Source: G965215225 sp965215225 (lineage in GTDB: Bacteria; Pseudomonadota; Gammaproteobacteria; CBDBNL01; JAAOII01). Taken from it: 64,000 nucleotides of DNA. Position 1 is the first letter of the stretch; the number at the start of each line of letters is the position of its first letter. The stretch covers positions 930,001 to 994,000 of the forward strand of contig OZ244039.1 of the NCBI GenBank assembly GCA_965215225.1. Reading direction: 5' to 3'. The translations under genes and the position numbers were made by a program. Positions 43,521-51,512 of this stretch are shown here, one piece after another. Under the pieces are notes generated by a model that did not search any database, was not told the DNA's origin, and saw nothing but the letters and a program-made list of their open reading frames with translations.

Positions 43521-45785
43521 ATGCTAGACATTATTATGATTAATACTTCAATAAATGTATTTAGGCTGCTATTGGATAGCTTATTAGGCCGCTTAGGTCA
43601 CCTCTTTCTTATGCCTTCCTTTGTGTCTGCTTCCCAGCTTTTGCTTAATAGGCTGGGACGGTTCCTCTTCTTCTTAGCTGCGGCTGGTTTCTTATCAGTT
43701 GTTCTTATTGCTTGTGCTGGCGGTGGAGGTTCAGGCGGCAGTTCGAGTGGTTCAGCAAACAATGGTTCGATGAATGGTGATCCGGGAGACAATGGTCCAG
43801 GAAACGGCGGTGGCGATGGTCAAGGAGTTTCTAATGTGAGTCTCACTTTTGCTCCCATCAGGGGTGGGTTTCAAATAGGCAACCAGTCGGACTTTGGTGA
43901 TTTTACTTCTTTGAAGATCACGGCAACCAGTGGAGGTCAGTCTGAGGAGAGAACTATCAACATAGACGAATTTGCTGATGACAGCTATGATTTTACCGGG
44001 CTAGCTGACCTGGATTGGAAGTTTCAGATTAGCGGAATTCTTAGCGATAGCAGGGAGCAGGAGGTGGATATAGTTTTTGTTTGGCAAGAGAATCGTGATG
44101 ATCATGCCGGGGACGGTATTCGCTCGGGGGTGGATACGGATGGAGATAGGCGAGCAGATAGTGTGGATGAGGATGACGATAATGATGGGGTGGGAGACGG
44201 TATTGAGGCAAGGGGATGTGCCAAACTAGAAGATTGCGATAGTGATAGTTCAGAGGATGGAATGGACATAGATGATGATGGGGATGGATTGATAGAGATA
44301 ACCACAGCGGCGCATTTGGATGAAGTGAGGTATGCTCTAGATGGCAGTGGGCGTAGGTCAACGGACGGTGGGGCACTCGACTCCACTGGCTGTGGTGGTA
44401 CCGGCGGCATCACTTCTTGTAATGGCTATGAGTTGGTTGCGAACATAAGTCTTGCAGCCTATGCGGATGCGAATGGCGGCAAAGGTTGGCAGCCATTGGC
44501 GCATGATATAGATAATGCTACTGATGGTTGTCAAGGGACTGCTTTTAATGGGACCTTTGATGGCAATGGTTTTAGGATTAGTGATTTAACCATTAATCGT
44601 CCGAATGAGGATTGTGTGGGTTTGTTTGGGCATACAATTGAGCATTTGTCGTTGGAGCTTTTTCGTAATCTTAGTCTTCACACTGAGACAATAGTGGGCG
44701 ATGATAGGGTAGGGAGTTTGGTAGGTTACATGGTAAATGCTACGATTACTTCTTCTTCTATAAGCATTGGTAATATCAGTGGGAGATCTGATGTAGGCGG
44801 TCTGGTGGGTAATGGTCTGCGCGCTGAGATTATTTCATCTTCGGTTGAGGTGGGTAAGGTGAGCGGGACTGGTGATAATGTAGGCGGTCTGGTAGGGGAT
44901 GGTACCTTGGCTCGGATTTATTTTTCTTCGGTTGAGGTGGGTAAGGTGAGCGGGACTGGTGATAATGTAGGCGGTCTGGTGGGGGATGGTGTCGAAGCTG
45001 GGATTTATTCATCTTCAGTAGTGACAGGTGAGGTGAGCGGGAGAAATGATGTAGGCGGCCTGGTGGGGGAGGGTGAAACGGTTCGGATTATTTCTTCTTC
45101 GGTTGTGGCAGCTGAGGTGAGCGGGAGTGATGATGTAGGCGGTCTGGTGGGGTATGGTGTCGAAGCTGGGATTTATTCTTCTTCGGTTGTGGCAGCCGAG
45201 GTGAACGGGAGTGATGATGTAGGTGGTCTGATGGGGAATGGTGAATTCGCTAGTATTCATTCTTCTTCGGTTGTGGTGGGTAATTTGAGTGGGAATAATA
45301 ATGTAGGCGGTCTGGCGGGAGTCTTTGACAGTGGTAAGGTTGCTTATTCTTACGTAGTTTCAGGCAGTAATACTTCTATGCTGGGAGGGCAAGGAAGCGG
45401 AAGTGGGACTGGAGTTGCTTCCTATTGGGACAGTGAGACTAGCGGCAGAGATACTGGCAACTATGGTGAAGCCAAGGACAGCAATGAGCTTCGGATGCCG
45501 ATTGACTATGGGGGGATTTATGCCGATTGGGACGAGCATATAGATATATTTGACAAGCAGGACGTGTCATTTGCTGTTTGGTGTGATGAGAATGGTAATA
45601 GGAGGATTGAAGCGGATGAAAGAAACAGTGCCAATCTCATCTGGGATTTCGGTGAGTCGGATGAATATCCCGCCATTCGCTGCACTCCGCTAAGGCCTGA
45701 TGACTGGCGCAACTGGTGGTCTTTGGAGGGGACGCCTGCCAAACCTCAACTAGACCGGGCTCGTTTAGACCAACTGCTCCCTTAA
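43521..45785 (+). CDS. Repeat lipoprotein with GLUG repeats (paralogue 2)
   Basis: The 754-residue protein has a long signal region ending in lipobox LIAC (Cys65), a Gly/Ser-rich linker, the shared N-terminal domain (LTFAPIRGGFQIGNQSDFGD), a short Asp-rich segment (DTDGDRRADSVDEDDDNDG), the linker DDGDGLIEITTAAHLDEVRY, about eight GLUG-type units (VGGLVGxG...IxSSSV) at 44700-45330 and the C-terminal module (YWDSETSG, AVWCDENG, EYPAIRCTPLRP). It lacks the protease. It is the smallest core version of the family. Envelope-anchored; function unknown. Confidence 0.8.
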   Translation: MLDIIMINTSINVFRLLLDSLLGRLGHLFLMPSFVSASQLLLNRLGRFLFFLAAAGFLSVVLIACAGGGGSGGSSSGSANNGSMNGDPGDNGPGNGGGDGQGVSNVSLTFAPIRGGFQIGNQSDFGDFTSLKITATSGGQSEERTINIDEFADDSYDFTGLADLDWKFQISGILSDSREQEVDIVFVWQENRDDHAGDGIRSGVDTDGDRRADSVDEDDDNDGVGDGIEARGCAKLEDCDSDSSEDGMDIDDDGDGLIEITTAAHLDEVRYALDGSGRRSTDGGALDSTGCGGTGGITSCNGYELVANISLAAYADANGGKGWQPLAHDIDNATDGCQGTAFNGTFDGNGFRISDLTINRPNEDCVGLFGHTIEHLSLELFRNLSLHTETIVGDDRVGSLVGYMVNATITSSSISIGNISGRSDVGGLVGNGLRAEIISSSVEVGKVSGTGDNVGGLVGDGTLARIYFSSVEVGKVSGTGDNVGGLVGDGVEAGIYSSSVVTGEVSGRNDVGGLVGEGETVRIISSSVVAAEVSGSDDVGGLVGYGVEAGIYSSSVVAAEVNGSDDVGGLMGNGEFASIHSSSVVVGNLSGNNNVGGLAGVFDSGKVAYSYVVSGSNTSMLGGQGSGSGTGVASYWDSETSGRDTGNYGEAKDSNELRMPIDYGGIYADWDEHIDIFDKQDVSFAVWCDENGNRRIEADERNSANLIWDFGESDEYPAIRCTPLRPDDWRNWWSLEGTPAKPQLDRARLDQLLP

Positions 45786-46100
45786 ACTAGCGATTTGCTT
45801 TGGCTTAGACCCTTCTTCAACCCAAACAACTAGGGCAGAAGAACTCCAACTAGACCCGTTTGGCTAGGCTATTTCCTTTCTTATTTTGATTAGCCTCTCA
45901 GGCATTCGTTCAATTTTGATCTCAGGCTTTCATTGGTTAATCAAAGGTTTCTCTTTAAGATTTAAGATATGCTAGTTTGAAATTAAAATACGTTTGTAAG
46001 CTTGTTATTCTGTCCTATTCAGCAATTCAACAAATAATAACTATAAAAACCATTTATCTTAATGTATAAATAAAGAGGGAATAAGGAAATAAAAGGAAGG

Positions 46101-46212
46101 AAATAAGGAACAAAGGAAATAAGGAACAAAGGAAATAAGGAACAAAGGAAATAAGGAACAAAGGAAATAAGGAACAAAGGAAATAAGGAACAAAGGAAAT
46201 AAGGAACAAAGG
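46101..46212. repeat. Seven perfect 16-bp tandem repeats upstream of nqrA
   Basis: AAATAAGGAACAAAGG is repeated seven times without a mismatch, followed by partial units to 46230 and preceded by degenerate ones from about 46075. The array ends 48 bp before the nqrA ATG. Pure A/G strand content. The rest of 45786-46075 shows no gene. Confidence 0.97.
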
Positions 46213-46234
46213 AAATAAGGAAATAAAGGGACAA

Positions 46235-46258
46235 TATAAAATTTCTACTATTGTAGAT
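46235..46258 (+). promoter_or_regulatory. -10-like TATAAA fused to a Cas12a-repeat-like hairpin
   Basis: TATAAA (46235-46240) runs into AATTTCTACTATTGTAGAT (46240-46258), which folds as TCTAC-TATT-GTAGA and ends 2 nt before the nqrA ATG. The hairpin would lie at the 5' end of the mRNA over the ribosome site. No Shine-Dalgarno is visible apart from the GTAGAT itself. Confidence 0.5.
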
Positions 46259-46260
46259 CT

Positions 46261-47622
46261 ATGGATAAGGTAATTAAGATTAAAAGAGGGGTTGATTTGC
46301 CTATAGCTGGTAGCCCAGTTGAGACTGATGCCAAGCTGGAGGCAAAGTATACTCATCAATGCGCGCTATTAGGTAATGACTATCATGGGCTAAGACCCGC
46401 CATCAAGGTGAAGCCAGGCGATAGGGTTCATCGAGGTAGTCCAATCCTTATTGATAAGCAGAACCCGCTTATTCAATATACATCTCCTATTGCTGGCCAG
46501 ATTGCAGCTATAGAGAGAGGCGACAGACGGGCTTTAATTGCGGTTATTATTGAAAGGGCGGACAAGCAGACACAAGCAAAATTTTCATCCTATCGTCAGG
46601 CAAGCTTAGACCAGCTCACTGAGGGGGATGTAGAGAGGCTTCTATTGGAGACTGGTCTGTGGGTTGCATTAAGGACGCGTCCCTTTAGTAAGGCGCCTAT
46701 GCCATCAACTCGGCCGATTGCTATTTTTATTAACCTTATGGATACTAATCCCCTAGCCCTGTCTCCAGCCTATGCTCTTGCTGAAGAGGATTTTGCTTTT
46801 GGGGTTCAGGTTCTGGCTAAGTTGGCGAGGCTCTTCATATGTAAGCCAGCTGATATGGATCTTTCTCACTTGAATATCAATAGCGACAATGTGGAGGTGA
46901 GATCTTTTAGTGGCAAGCACCCAGCGGGATTGAGCGGCACTCACATGCATTTTCTTTCGCCAGCCGGTAGAGGCAGAATCAACTGGACTATAGGCTATCA
47001 GGATGTTGCTGCGATTGGCAGGCTCTTTACCACTGGCGAGCTGATGACTGAGCGAGTTATATCCCTAGCTGGCTCTCAGGTAGCCAAGCCTCGTCCTATT
47101 AAGACCTCCTCAGGCGCCGACCTAATTGAGCTGACCCAAGGAGAACTCTTGGAAGGGAAAAATAGAGTTATTTCCGGCTCCGTTTTTGCTGGTCATATTG
47201 CCGCGAGCAAGCAGGCGTTTTTAGGCAGATATGATCTTCAGATTAGCGTGTTGGCTGCTGGCGACGAGAGAGAGTTTATGCACTATCTATCGCCTGGACT
47301 AAAGAAATTCTCAACCCTTAATATATATATTTCCAAGTGGTTCCCCAAACGGCTTCTTAATTTTACTACCAGCACCAATGGTAGCCCGCGGGCTATGATG
47401 CCAATAGGTAGCTATGAGGCTGTGATGCCGCTGGACATATTGCCTACCCAACTATTGCGCTATTTGATAGTGGGGGATATAGAGATGGCGGAGGCTCTGG
47501 GCTGTTTGGAGTTAGATGAAGAGGATCTGGCTTTGTGCACTTTTGTTTGTCCAGGCAAGTATGAGTATGGCCCTATATTAAGGCACAATTTGGCTCGGAT
47601 AGAAAAGGAAAACTGGGATTAG
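46261..47622 (+). CDS. nqrA: Na+-translocating NADH:quinone reductase subunit A
   Basis: The 453-residue protein starts IKRGVDLPIAGSP and has YHGLRPAIKVKPGDRVHRG, KHPAGLSGTHMHFLSPAGRG, LDILPTQLLRYLIVGDIEMAEALGCLELDEEDLALCTFVCPGKYEYG, all NqrA landmarks across the length. It binds quinone on the cytoplasmic side of the complex. nqrB starts 19 bp later. Confidence 0.96.
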   Translation: MDKVIKIKRGVDLPIAGSPVETDAKLEAKYTHQCALLGNDYHGLRPAIKVKPGDRVHRGSPILIDKQNPLIQYTSPIAGQIAAIERGDRRALIAVIIERADKQTQAKFSSYRQASLDQLTEGDVERLLLETGLWVALRTRPFSKAPMPSTRPIAIFINLMDTNPLALSPAYALAEEDFAFGVQVLAKLARLFICKPADMDLSHLNINSDNVEVRSFSGKHPAGLSGTHMHFLSPAGRGRINWTIGYQDVAAIGRLFTTGELMTERVISLAGSQVAKPRPIKTSSGADLIELTQGELLEGKNRVISGSVFAGHIAASKQAFLGRYDLQISVLAAGDEREFMHYLSPGLKKFSTLNIYISKWFPKRLLNFTTSTNGSPRAMMPIGSYEAVMPLDILPTQLLRYLIVGDIEMAEALGCLELDEEDLALCTFVCPGKYEYGPILRHNLARIEKENWD

Positions 47623-47641
47623 ATTAATTGGTTCTATTGAT

Positions 47642-48859
47642 ATGTTAAGAAAATGGATGGATAAGTTGTCCCCTCACTTTAATAAGGGGGGCAAATATGA
47701 AAAGTGGTACCCACTCTTTGAGGCAGTAGATACTTTCTTTTATAGCCCTGGCAAGATAACTCATCAGCCTTCTTTTGTTCGCGATGGTGTTGATATGAAG
47801 AGAATCATGATCACTGTTTGGCTGACTACTTTTCCAGCTATGTTTTGGGGGATGTGGAATGTCGGCTATCAGGCAACCACTGCTATGGCGGATTTCAATC
47901 TGGCGGCTCCCGATGGCTGGCGTGGAGTCATCTTGGCTGCAACGACTTCCTTTAATTCAGCCAGCATTTGGGATTGTTTTATTTTTGGTCTGACCTATTA
48001 TGTGCCGATCTATTTCGTCGTCTTTGTTGTGGGCGGCTTCTGGGAAGTCCTTTTTGCTATCATTCGCAAACACGAGGTGAATGAAGGTTTTTTTGTTACT
48101 TCCGTTCTCTTTTCTTTGACTGTCCCTCCCAGTCTTCCCTTATGGCAAGCAGCCTTAGGGATTACTTTTGGTGTAGTCATGGGGAAGGAAATCTTTGGCG
48201 GCACAGGTAAGAATTTTCTTAACCCTGCGTTAACTGGAAGAGCCTTCTTGTTCTTTGCTTATCCCGCTCAGATTTCGGGGGACGCGGTTTGGACTGCTGT
48301 AGATGGTTTTAGTGGCGCCACTGCTTTGGGATTGGCAGCCCAAGGAGGTATAGATGCAGTTCTGGCCCAGAATATCACTTGGCTGGATGCCTTTCTTGGC
48401 CGTATTCAAGGTTCTATAGGAGAGGTCTCAACTCTGATGATACTGATTGCCGCTGTTGCGCTTATCTATACCCGTATCGCCTCTTGGCGTATTATGCTAG
48501 GCCTAGTCATAGGCATGATGGTTACCTCTTGGTTATTGAATCTGGTGGGCTCTTCTACTAATCCTATGTTTGCCGTTCCTTTTTATTGGCATTTGGTGTT
48601 GGGTGGTTTTGCTTTTGCCACTGTTTTTATGGCAACAGATCCGGTTTCGGCTGCTATGACCGATGTTGGTAAGTGGATATTTGGTTTTTTGATAGGTTTT
48701 ATGACTATTTTAATTCGCGTGATTAATCCAGCCTATCCAGAGGGTATAATGTTGGCGATTCTATTTGTTAATTTACTTGCACCCTTAATAGACTATTTTG
48801 TGATGCAGCTAAATATTAGACGACGAAGAAGAAGACTAATGGCTTTTTCCAATCAATAG
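47642..48859 (+). CDS. nqrB: Na+-translocating NADH:quinone reductase subunit B
   Basis: The 405-residue membrane protein has about ten hydrophobic helices, the FMN-threonine motif GFSGATALG and FFVTSVLFSLTVPPSLPLWQAALGI. It carries covalent FMN and is part of the sodium path. It is followed by a terminator rather than nqrC; no nqrC, D, E or F is in the window, whereas these genes normally follow directly. Confidence 0.96.
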   Translation: MLRKWMDKLSPHFNKGGKYEKWYPLFEAVDTFFYSPGKITHQPSFVRDGVDMKRIMITVWLTTFPAMFWGMWNVGYQATTAMADFNLAAPDGWRGVILAATTSFNSASIWDCFIFGLTYYVPIYFVVFVVGGFWEVLFAIIRKHEVNEGFFVTSVLFSLTVPPSLPLWQAALGITFGVVMGKEIFGGTGKNFLNPALTGRAFLFFAYPAQISGDAVWTAVDGFSGATALGLAAQGGIDAVLAQNITWLDAFLGRIQGSIGEVSTLMILIAAVALIYTRIASWRIMLGLVIGMMVTSWLLNLVGSSTNPMFAVPFYWHLVLGGFAFATVFMATDPVSAAMTDVGKWIFGFLIGFMTILIRVINPAYPEGIMLAILFVNLLAPLIDYFVMQLNIRRRRRRLMAFSNQ

Positions 48860-48911
48860 GGTTTTAATTTGTATGTTTGTGCATATTTGAGTATATTAAT
48901 GAATATATTAA

Positions 48912-48939
48912 TTGGTGAAATTATTGAAATTGATATAAA
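48912..48939 (+). promoter_or_regulatory. Promoter between nqrB and the terminator
   Basis: TTGGTG (48912-48917) and TATAAA (48934-48939) are spaced 16 bp. It would start a short transcript of about 70 nt that ends at the terminator at 48975-49018. Confidence 0.35.
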
Positions 48940-48945
48940 ATCACC

Positions 48946-49018
48946 TCGACGAATTTAAGAACATAGCCTCCGCTGGGAGAATCTTAGGGTCTTAGGATCC
49001 TAGGGTTCTCCCTTTTTT
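48946..49018 (+). ncRNA. Candidate small RNA downstream of nqrB
   Basis: A promoter-like pair, about 28 nt of unstructured sequence and a strong terminator hairpin lie in a region without an ORF. The layout is like an intergenic sRNA. The hairpin may equally just end nqrAB transcription. Confidence 0.3.
48975..49018 (+). terminator. Rho-independent terminator after nqrB
   Basis: GGGAGAA pairs with TTCTCCC and the inner CCTAGGG/TCTTAGG stretch extends the stem; six T follow (49013-49018). Confidence 0.9.
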
Positions 49019-49027
49019 ATGTCCTTC

Positions 49028-49076
49028 TTATATATAGGTCCTATATATAGGTCTTATATATAGGACCTATATATAA
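49028..49076. repeat. Perfect 22-bp inverted repeat
   Basis: The arms 49028-49049 and 49055-49076 are exact complements (TATATATAGGTCCTATATATA core) around a 5-nt loop. It lies between the nqrB terminator and paralogue 3. It could extrude as a cruciform. Confidence 0.9.
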
Positions 49077-49147
49077 ATTGCCTTTATAGAACCACAAGGC
49101 CAGTGGAATCTGATTGAGCCCTTTCTCTTTGGTTTGGGGAGAGGGGG

Positions 49148-49153
49148 TATAAT
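49148..49153 (+). promoter_or_regulatory. -10 box of paralogue 3
   Basis: GGTATAATAAA occurs here and again before 51330. An ATG (49162) 8 nt downstream opens a 17-codon frame (MKQLLSLSS...) that ends at 49215, overlapping the lipoprotein signal region in another frame. Confidence 0.5.
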
Positions 49154-49187
49154 AAAATCCTATGAAACAGCTTCTATCCTTAAGCAG

Positions 49188-51254
49188 TTGCCGGCTTTTC
49201 GTTCCTTTGTGGTAGGCTTCGGCTTCCTAGTCCTCATTGCTTGTAGTGGCGGGAAAGATTCTCCTAGTGCTTTTGAGGTGGAACTCACTTTTGCTCCCTT
49301 AAGCGGCGGCTTTCAAATAGGCAACCAATCGGACTTTGGCGACTTCGTTTCTTTGAAGATCACAGCAACCAGTGAGGGCAGGTCTATAGTGGAGAGAAGT
49401 ATCAGCACAGCCGAATTTGTTGACGGCAGCTATGAATTTACTGGACTAGATGATCAATCTAGTTGGACCTTTAGGATCCTAGGCACTCTTGGTGATGGCA
49501 GGCAGCAGGAGGTGGCGATAGTTTTTGTTTGGGCTGAGAATGAGGAAGACCACAAGAGCGGCGGTATTCGGGCGGGAATCAATACAGATGGAGATGGTCG
49601 GGCGGATAGTATAGATACAGATGACGATAATGATGGCATAGATGACCTTTCAGATAAATGTCCTACTGACGAGACAGGATGGGTAAGTAACTCTTCTACT
49701 GATAGGGATGGGGATGGTTGCCGTGATGAGGATAGAGAAGAGGATAGAGAAGAGAATAGAGAAGAGGATAGAGAAGAGAATAGAGAAGAGGATAGAGAAG
49801 AGAATAGAGAAGAGGATAGAGAAGAGAATAGAGAAGAGAATAGAGAAGAGGATAGAGAAGAGGATAGAGAAGAGAATAGAGAAGAGGATAGAGATGAGGA
49901 TAAGGATGGCTATATAAATGGTGTTGATCTAGACGATGACGGCGATGGTTTGATAGAGATAGGGACGGCAGCCGAACTGGATGCAGTGAGATATGCTCTG
50001 GATGGCAGTGGGCAAAAGTTGTCAGCAGATGGGATGTTTAACTCCACTGGCTGCGATGGTGACACTACTTCTTGTGCTGGCTATGAGCTGATTGCTAATA
50101 TTAGTCTTGCCTCTTATAGAGATGGCGAAGGCTGGCAACCTCTGGGGCATGACACAGATAATTCTACAACTGGATGCCAAGGAGCTGCTTTCAATGGAAC
50201 TTTTGAGGGCAATGGCTTTAGGATTAGCAATTTAATCATTAATCGTCCGAATGAAGATTGTGTGGGTTTGTTTGGCCAAATGGCGGTAGATTCAGCAATT
50301 CGCAATCTGAATCTTCATGCTGAGACAGTAATAGGTAGGGACAGAGTGGGAGGTTTGATGGGGGCAATGGTAAATGCTACGATTACTTCTTCTTCTATAA
50401 GCATTGGTAATATCAGCGGAGAGGTTCGGGTAGGAGGTTTGGTAGGGAGTGGGGTGGGTGCTAAGATTATTTCTTCTTCGGTTGTGGCTGGTGGGGTGAG
50501 AGGGGCTGGGCAGCTAGGTGGTCTGCTAGGGCATGGTCAAAATGCTACGGTTATTTCTTCTTCGGTTGTGGCAGCTAAGGTGAGAGGCGGTGATAGTGTG
50601 GCAGCTTTGGTAGGCTGGGGTATAGGTGCTAAGATTATTTCTTCATCGGTTGTGGCGGGTGAAGTGAGTGGAGGTGGGTCTGTTGTAGGCGGTCTGGTTG
50701 GGTGGGGTAATTCGGCTCGGATTATTTCCTCTTCGGTGGTGGTAGCTGAGATGAGCGGGTTCGATAATGTAGGTAGTCTGGCAGGGTATTTTGATGGACA
50801 GCTTGCTTATTCTTATGTAATCTCAGGTAGGACGAATGCTGATATGCTAGTGGGAGGTGGAAATGGGATTGGAGTTGCTTCTTATTGGGATAGCAATACC
50901 AGTGGCATAGCCAAGGGCAATCATGGTCATGCCAAGACAAGTGATGAACTTCGGCGACCCACTGACTATAGCGGGATCTATGCCACTTGGAACAATCACA
51001 CAAATATATTTGGCGATGGGGATGAACCATTGGCTGTCTGGTGTGATGAGGATCTTAGTGGGAGCATAGAGCCAGATGAAAGAAGCCATGGCAATCGCGT
51101 TTGGGATTTCGGTACGGATGGGGAGTATCCCGCCATTGGCTGCGGTCCTATCTCTCCTGCCGAGTGGCGTAGCTGGTGGTTTTTGAATAGAATGACTAAT
51201 AGCATCCAGCTCAATCAGACCCGTCTGAATAATCGGCTGCCCTCATTAAACTGA
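49188..51254 (+). CDS. Repeat lipoprotein with REED/REEN linker and GLUG repeats (paralogue 3)
   Basis: The frame is open from 49134, but that lies upstream of the -10. I prefer the TTG at 49188, giving MPAFRSFVVGFGFLVLIAC with lipobox LIAC (Cys19) and 688 residues. The shared N-terminal domain follows, one TSP3-like unit (DDDNDGIDDLSDKCPTDETG), about 14 copies of the four-residue REED/REEN motif, the DDDGDGLIEIGTAAELDAVRY linker, GLUG-type repeats (50340-50790) and the family C-terminal module ending NRLPSLN. An ATG at 49162 is out of frame; a frameshift at the 5' end may have occurred. Function unknown. Confidence 0.75.
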   Translation: MPAFRSFVVGFGFLVLIACSGGKDSPSAFEVELTFAPLSGGFQIGNQSDFGDFVSLKITATSEGRSIVERSISTAEFVDGSYEFTGLDDQSSWTFRILGTLGDGRQQEVAIVFVWAENEEDHKSGGIRAGINTDGDGRADSIDTDDDNDGIDDLSDKCPTDETGWVSNSSTDRDGDGCRDEDREEDREENREEDREENREEDREENREEDREENREENREEDREEDREENREEDRDEDKDGYINGVDLDDDGDGLIEIGTAAELDAVRYALDGSGQKLSADGMFNSTGCDGDTTSCAGYELIANISLASYRDGEGWQPLGHDTDNSTTGCQGAAFNGTFEGNGFRISNLIINRPNEDCVGLFGQMAVDSAIRNLNLHAETVIGRDRVGGLMGAMVNATITSSSISIGNISGEVRVGGLVGSGVGAKIISSSVVAGGVRGAGQLGGLLGHGQNATVISSSVVAAKVRGGDSVAALVGWGIGAKIISSSVVAGEVSGGGSVVGGLVGWGNSARIISSSVVVAEMSGFDNVGSLAGYFDGQLAYSYVISGRTNADMLVGGGNGIGVASYWDSNTSGIAKGNHGHAKTSDELRRPTDYSGIYATWNNHTNIFGDGDEPLAVWCDEDLSGSIEPDERSHGNRVWDFGTDGEYPAIGCGPISPAEWRSWWFLNRMTNSIQLNQTRLNNRLPSLN
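49730..49900 (+). repeat. 12-bp coding repeats (REED/REEN linker)
   Basis: About 14 units of GAGGATAGAGAA or GAGAATAGAGAA replace the Ca2+-binding-type block seen in the paralogues. Unit length is a multiple of three. Confidence 0.95.
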
Positions 51255-51315
51255 GCTATTATTGAATTTTATTTAAGTTAAGCTATAATATTTTTTTTAA
51301 TTTTGATAACAAAGG

Positions 51316-51321
51316 TATAAT
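51316..51321 (+). promoter_or_regulatory. -10 box before the small ORF and paralogue 4
   Basis: GGTATAATAAA, the same core as at 49146-49156, lies 8 nt upstream of the ATG at 51330. Confidence 0.5.
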
Positions 51322-51329
51322 AAAGAACT

Positions 51330-51512
51330 ATGAAATCGGTTTCATTGTTAATTAGGTGTTTATGTTGTCAGCTCTTCAATAGAACTGGCGATATGATTTT
51401 TTTTGGTTTGAAAAAGAAAGCTATGAAAAAATTCTACTTTCTAAGTAAAATAGTGCACAACTTTCTTATTACTTTTAATGGTAAATTATTAAATAACGGT
51501 AAAAAAATATGA
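51330..51512 (+). CDS. Small upstream ORF (60 aa) coupled to paralogue 4
   Basis: The ORF starts 8 nt after the -10 and its TGA overlaps the ATG of paralogue 4 (ATGA). The product is cationic with hydrophobic stretches (VSLLIRCLCCQLF, KFYFLSKIVHNFLITF). It may be a leader whose translation couples to the large gene, or the remnant of an older 5' end. No homologue recognised. Confidence 0.4.
   Translation: MKSVSLLIRCLCCQLFNRTGDMIFFGLKKKAMKKFYFLSKIVHNFLITFNGKLLNNGKKI

Noticed and set aside
46075..46260. CRISPR array upstream of nqrA
   Set aside because: The 16-bp units are direct tandem repeats without spacers, and the Cas12a-like repeat occurs once. Recorded as a finding, not as an array.
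46019..46359. Minus-strand ORFs with repeated FLISFVPYFLCSLFPL
   Set aside because: Arise from the 16-bp homopurine repeat upstream of nqrA; overlap the nqrA start and have no independent support.
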